A DNA stretch of 42,173 nt, from the IMG/VR virus record IMGVR_UViG_3300046167_000693, positions 1 to 42,173 of that record. One strand, given 5' to 3'. Each line of letters starts with the position of its first letter. Position 1 is the first letter of the stretch. A program made the position numbers and the translations under genes. The notes beneath the pieces were generated by a model. It had not been told where the DNA came from. It saw only the letters and a program-made list of their open reading frames with translations, and searched no databases. This stretch comes from a virus. Below, piece by piece: positions 39,628 through 42,173 of the stretch.

Positions 39628-40088
39628 AGTTTTAATTTCTTAATAATGTTTTCAGATAATTTTTTTAATGCAACGCTAACACTGTTTTGCGTGAACTCTC
39701 CTTGCTCATTTAATAAAATTAAAGATGTAGTTATATCTTTTGATGTGCCTTTTACTTTTACTTTTTTCTTTTTGTATTTGGCAATAGCAATTATTTCGGT
39801 TTGACTCGATGATTTGCTATACAACGCAATATTTGATTGAGTACGTTTCACATCAAAATAAATTAGTTCAACATCTAAAACATTTTCACTTCTATCATTT
39901 AAGTTATAATCTTGATCCTGAACCACTTCCTCTAATATGTTTTTCAAACCAAACCCAACGTTCCTATTGCCAACCAAAGGACCAGTTTGAATTGAATTTT
40001 TTATATCGTTTATTTTAATATCTTGTGCAGATATTACAATGCAAAATAATAAACTACTTACTATCTTTATTCCTTTTATGTACTTCAT
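39624..40088 (-). CDS. Exported protein, possible CsgG/LpoB-like fold, 154 aa
   Basis: N-terminal hydrophobic segment MKYIKGIKIVSSLLFCIVIS with AQ after it. The mature part (IQTGPLVGNRNVGFGLKNIL; VLDVELIYFDVKRTQSNIAL; TTSLILLNEQGEFTQNSVSV; ALKKLSENIIKKLKL) has the strand-helix order and terminal A…A..L..NI..KL helix of small CsgG-related lipoprotein folds. The call is weak. It begins inside the end of the holin-like gene and is coupled to the cohesin/dockerin gene. Confidence 0.4.
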   Translation of the reverse strand: MKYIKGIKIVSSLLFCIVISAQDIKINDIKNSIQTGPLVGNRNVGFGLKNILEEVVQDQDYNLNDRSENVLDVELIYFDVKRTQSNIALYSKSSSQTEIIAIAKYKKKKVKVKGTSKDITTSLILLNEQGEFTQNSVSVALKKLSENIIKKLKL

Positions 40089-40218
40089 ACCATCTTTGAA
40101 CAGTAAAGCCTATTGAAACTAATAATAATATTATTTTAAGTATATCTTCAACCGAAGTCATTGAAACTGTGAATGCCGATGTATTCAATGCTAACACTTT
40201 TAAATCTTGAGTATCCAT
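40054..40218 (-). CDS. Small holin-like membrane protein, 54 aa
   Basis: Reads MDTQDLKVLALNTSAFTVSM, then TSVEDILKIILLLVSIGFTV and QRWYEVHKRNKDSK. One clear transmembrane helix with a basic C-terminus. The D.L…..N..A…S…ie..LK..LL..S.gyTi..w…..k pattern is frequent among small holin-like proteins in marine phages. It overlaps the exported protein's start by 35 nt. Confidence 0.55.
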   Translation of the reverse strand: MDTQDLKVLALNTSAFTVSMTSVEDILKIILLLVSIGFTVQRWYEVHKRNKDSK

Positions 40219-40494
40219 TTATTTTTTTCTTTTAACTGATTTGACCCTTCTTGGTTTTCCCTTTGGTTGTCCTAAACTTTTCTTTTCTCTGATTTTTTTT
40301 GCTTTTTCAGATGAAGACATTTCACTTGCTGTTTTTGGTGTTTTACTTGATACTCTTTTGCTTGGTCTGCAATATGGCACGCCTCTGCCGTCGCCTTTTT
40401 TACGACCACAAGCTTTCCCTGTTCTAACGTCAACCCATTTTTCTTTGAACCAACGTTTAAGCGATGCGCCTTTTTTGGTTTTTCTTACAGCCAT
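40219..40494 (-). CDS. Basic phage protein (DUF5872-like), 91 aa
   Basis: Reads MAVRKTKKGASLKRWFKEKW, then VDVRTGKACGRKKGDGRGVP and YCRPSKRVSSKTPKTASEMS. The K.WV…TGK.CGRKKGD.R..PyCRPskRVs.ktP.t..e pattern is seen in many marine phages; I know the family only approximately. No enzymatic motif. Adjacent to the holin-like gene. Confidence 0.6.
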   Translation of the reverse strand: MAVRKTKKGASLKRWFKEKWVDVRTGKACGRKKGDGRGVPYCRPSKRVSSKTPKTASEMSSSEKAKKIREKKSLGQPKGKPRRVKSVKRKK

Positions 40495-40610
40495 TACTTT
40501 TTCTGTTTACCTTTGTTTTTTCTACATTTAGCTATAGCTCCACTCGCATATGCGGATGGGAATACTTTGTATTGTCTTTTTACTTTATAGTAACACGCGT
40601 CTTTTGGCAT
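40494..40610 (-). CDS. Tiny basic phage protein, 38 aa
   Basis: Start chosen at the ATG 40608-40610 (MPKDACYYKVKRQYKVFPSA), because the longer frame would overlap the preceding gene by 70 nt. The YKVFPSAYASGAIAKCRK stretch is a well-conserved tiny phage protein motif. TTA/ATG overlap with the next gene at 40494. Function unknown. Confidence 0.6.
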   Translation of the reverse strand: MPKDACYYKVKRQYKVFPSAYASGAIAKCRKNKGKQKK

Positions 40611-40612
40611 AA

Positions 40613-42173
40613 TTAAAATTTTACTATGTTCGATTTTGATTTTGTTTTTTTCTTTTTTGCATTTTTCCACTCTAATTCCCATTTAGCCCAACCTAAAGCA
40701 TTAGCTATTCTCATCCAATCTTCATTTTCAGAGTCTAAAGCGTCTTTTATATTTGTTATTTTTTTAATTCCTCTGTCAAGTGGTATATTCGTGCTCGCAC
40801 TAACTAAATTACCTAAAGCTAAAGCAGCAGGATTATCTATAGCAAAACCTTTTTCTTTTATTTCTTTTTTATTCCATTGAAAAGTTCTATTTGCTGACAC
40901 AACTTTTTTAATTTTAGATGAAATTGGAGGAGATAAATTCAATAATTCAATAGCAGTATCTTGAGGGCTACCTTTATCCGCCATTTTTATTATAACATTT
41001 TTAAGTGTAGATATTGCTGCTCCATGAAAACCAATACCCCTTAATAATGAATCCGCCATACCGTTTGCAATTCTAGCACTTTTATTTTTTAAAAGCTCAT
41101 CATCAGGATCATTACCAAACATCATGGCAAATAAAGCTTGCTGTAATGCGTTAAACATAATATTTTGTACAACACCATAATACATTATCTTAGACATATT
41201 GGTTTTATCATCCCCACGTCTATTTATAAGATCACTAGCGGCTTTTTGCATTATTCTAGCATATTGTGATGGTGTATTTGCAAAAGCTAATATAACGCGG
41301 CCTAATTCACTGGCTTGTTGTTGGCTAATTCTATCAGGTCTGCTTGATTGCTGAGACTCTTCAGATATTTCTCTAAAATCCAAAAAGGCTTTTTGCTCAG
41401 CTTCAGTTTTTGACATACCATCTTTGATATATGAATTAATTCTATTTCTATAAAAAGCAGCCCCCCCAGAGGATATTGCAAAACTATCCGCTATTTGTGT
41501 TGGTAAAAATCCTAATTTTAATATTTTAGCAACAAAAGCTTTTGCTTTATTATTAGATTCAGCTGCAATTTCAGCAATATCGGCTTCATTAACATTAATT
41601 TTTAACCCGTTACGTCTAGTTACTAAGTAATCAGAATTCATTAAAAACATTACGTCTTTCCAATATTGAGGTTGATTAGCAAATGCTGCAGCTGCTTTCA
41701 ACGGATTGTTATCATTCCAATTTAAATAATTCACTGCAGATATTGTTTGAAGAACAGCTGATCTTGAGTTAAAAAACATTATTGTTCCTACTGAGCCGTT
41801 TATCCAATCAACAAGTCTATTTGTTAAAGCGTCACCACCTTTGGATTTTCTGTTAGTTCCAGTTTTCATACGTTCGAGCATGTTTTCTAAAGCTAACCTA
41901 TATTTTTTACCAAAAGCAGCCTCTAATTTATTTAAATTTGTTTCAGAAAATATTATATCAACATTTTGTTGCCATTTTTCTAAAGCTTGCTTTCTAGAGT
42001 CTGTGTTTAACCCTTGTAATAAATCTGTATTTATATTGCCAGCTAACCAATTTTTGTCCGGTTTTATGTATCCATCTTCATTTATTGTCATTAAATCGTT
42101 AGCAAAATTTCTTAAAGAATTATCTTTAGCAATAAATTTATTTAATTCTTTTTTATCAATTTGAGATAATCCA
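40613..42173 (-). CDS. Large virion-internal protein, C-terminal part (partial at right edge)
   Basis: Open from the window edge (the frame continues upstream of the first internal ATG at 42091) to the stop at 40613. Helix-rich, with long Ala/Asn stretches (GSVGTIMFFNSRSAVLQTIS; KLGFLPTQIADSFAISSGGA; LGRVILAFANTPSQYARIMQ) and a Lys-rich end (KNAKKKKTKSKSNIVKF). This resembles the C-terminal part of giant internal virion/DNA-ejection proteins of marine podoviruses (MFFNSRSA.LQT.S..N…ND…KA.AAF.N…). The N-terminal part, which may hold a lytic or polymerase domain, lies outside. Confidence 0.6.
   Translation of the reverse strand, partial: GLSQIDKKELNKFIAKDNSLRNFANDLMTINEDGYIKPDKNWLAGNINTDLLQGLNTDSRKQALEKWQQNVDIIFSETNLNKLEAAFGKKYRLALENMLERMKTGTNRKSKGGDALTNRLVDWINGSVGTIMFFNSRSAVLQTISAVNYLNWNDNNPLKAAAAFANQPQYWKDVMFLMNSDYLVTRRNGLKINVNEADIAEIAAESNNKAKAFVAKILKLGFLPTQIADSFAISSGGAAFYRNRINSYIKDGMSKTEAEQKAFLDFREISEESQQSSRPDRISQQQASELGRVILAFANTPSQYARIMQKAASDLINRRGDDKTNMSKIMYYGVVQNIMFNALQQALFAMMFGNDPDDELLKNKSARIANGMADSLLRGIGFHGAAISTLKNVIIKMADKGSPQDTAIELLNLSPPISSKIKKVVSANRTFQWNKKEIKEKGFAIDNPAALALGNLVSASTNIPLDRGIKKITNIKDALDSENEDWMRIANALGWAKWELEWKNAKKKKTKSKSNIVKF

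Noticed and set aside
1-42173. Closed circular or complete genome
   Set aside because: The S74 protein cut at the left edge and the virion protein cut at the right edge do not join into one frame, and core capsid and packaging genes are missing.

Overview
This window looks like a fragment of a tailed phage that infects a marine flavobacterium (Bacteroidota). The DNA is AT-rich by eye. Start codons lack Shine-Dalgarno purine tracts and sit in A/T-rich leaders. Several exported proteins have flavobacterial-style signal peptides ending just before Gln (…LAQ, …YSQ, …HSQ). The gene content is viral: tail fibres with S74-type chaperone ends, a T7-like primase-helicase, ERF annealing protein plus exonuclease, a T7-type junction endonuclease, DNA ligase, thymidylate synthase, ribonucleotide reductase, holins and an M15 endolysin. 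Both window edges cut genes, and the ends do not join into one reading frame, so this is a fragment rather than a closed genome. No DNA polymerase, terminase, portal or major capsid gene was recognised.

Layout. (1) 1-16885, minus strand: late genes. In transcription order: a small basic protein, S74 fibre C (16645 to 12210), small tail-associated proteins, overlapping groEL-groES, a winged-helix protein, a set of tiny Lys-rich proteins, a 3-TM holin, and four tandem tail-fibre genes, the last two (A and B) with S74 ends. (2) 16886-17156: divergent control region. (3) 17157-34107, plus strand: early and middle genes. The first 3 kb holds many tiny genes, six copies of a conserved promoter-like element, a structured non-coding RNA candidate and an initiator-type tRNA-Met(CAT). 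After it come ligase, HTH protein, sigma factor, ERF/exonuclease/SSB, primase-helicase, ThyA, MazG-like proteins, endonuclease I, NrdB and NrdA. (4) A terminator at 34162-34187 separates convergent NrdA and the right arm. (5) 34170-42173, minus strand: a partial large virion protein, small basic proteins, a holin, then exported proteins (CsgG-like protein, cohesin/dockerin-like protein, lipoproteins, acidic-linker outer-membrane-type protein) and an M15 peptidase.

How the parts work together. The early module appears to retool transcription (sigma factor, HTH protein, repeated promoter) and perhaps translation (initiator tRNA plus RNA structure). It also supplies dNTPs (RNR, ThyA, MazG) and replicates and recombines DNA. 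The late module builds fibres and may fold them with a phage chaperonin. The right arm handles lysis and may remodel or export through the host outer membrane.

Quality note. At least thirteen one-base frame breaks split genes that are otherwise intact (three fibres, thyA, csgG-like, cohesin/dockerin gene, one early gene). Most lie in short homopolymer runs, which suggests uncorrected single-molecule sequencing errors rather than real pseudogenes. The affected genes are listed as their visible fragments, with the join described in each.
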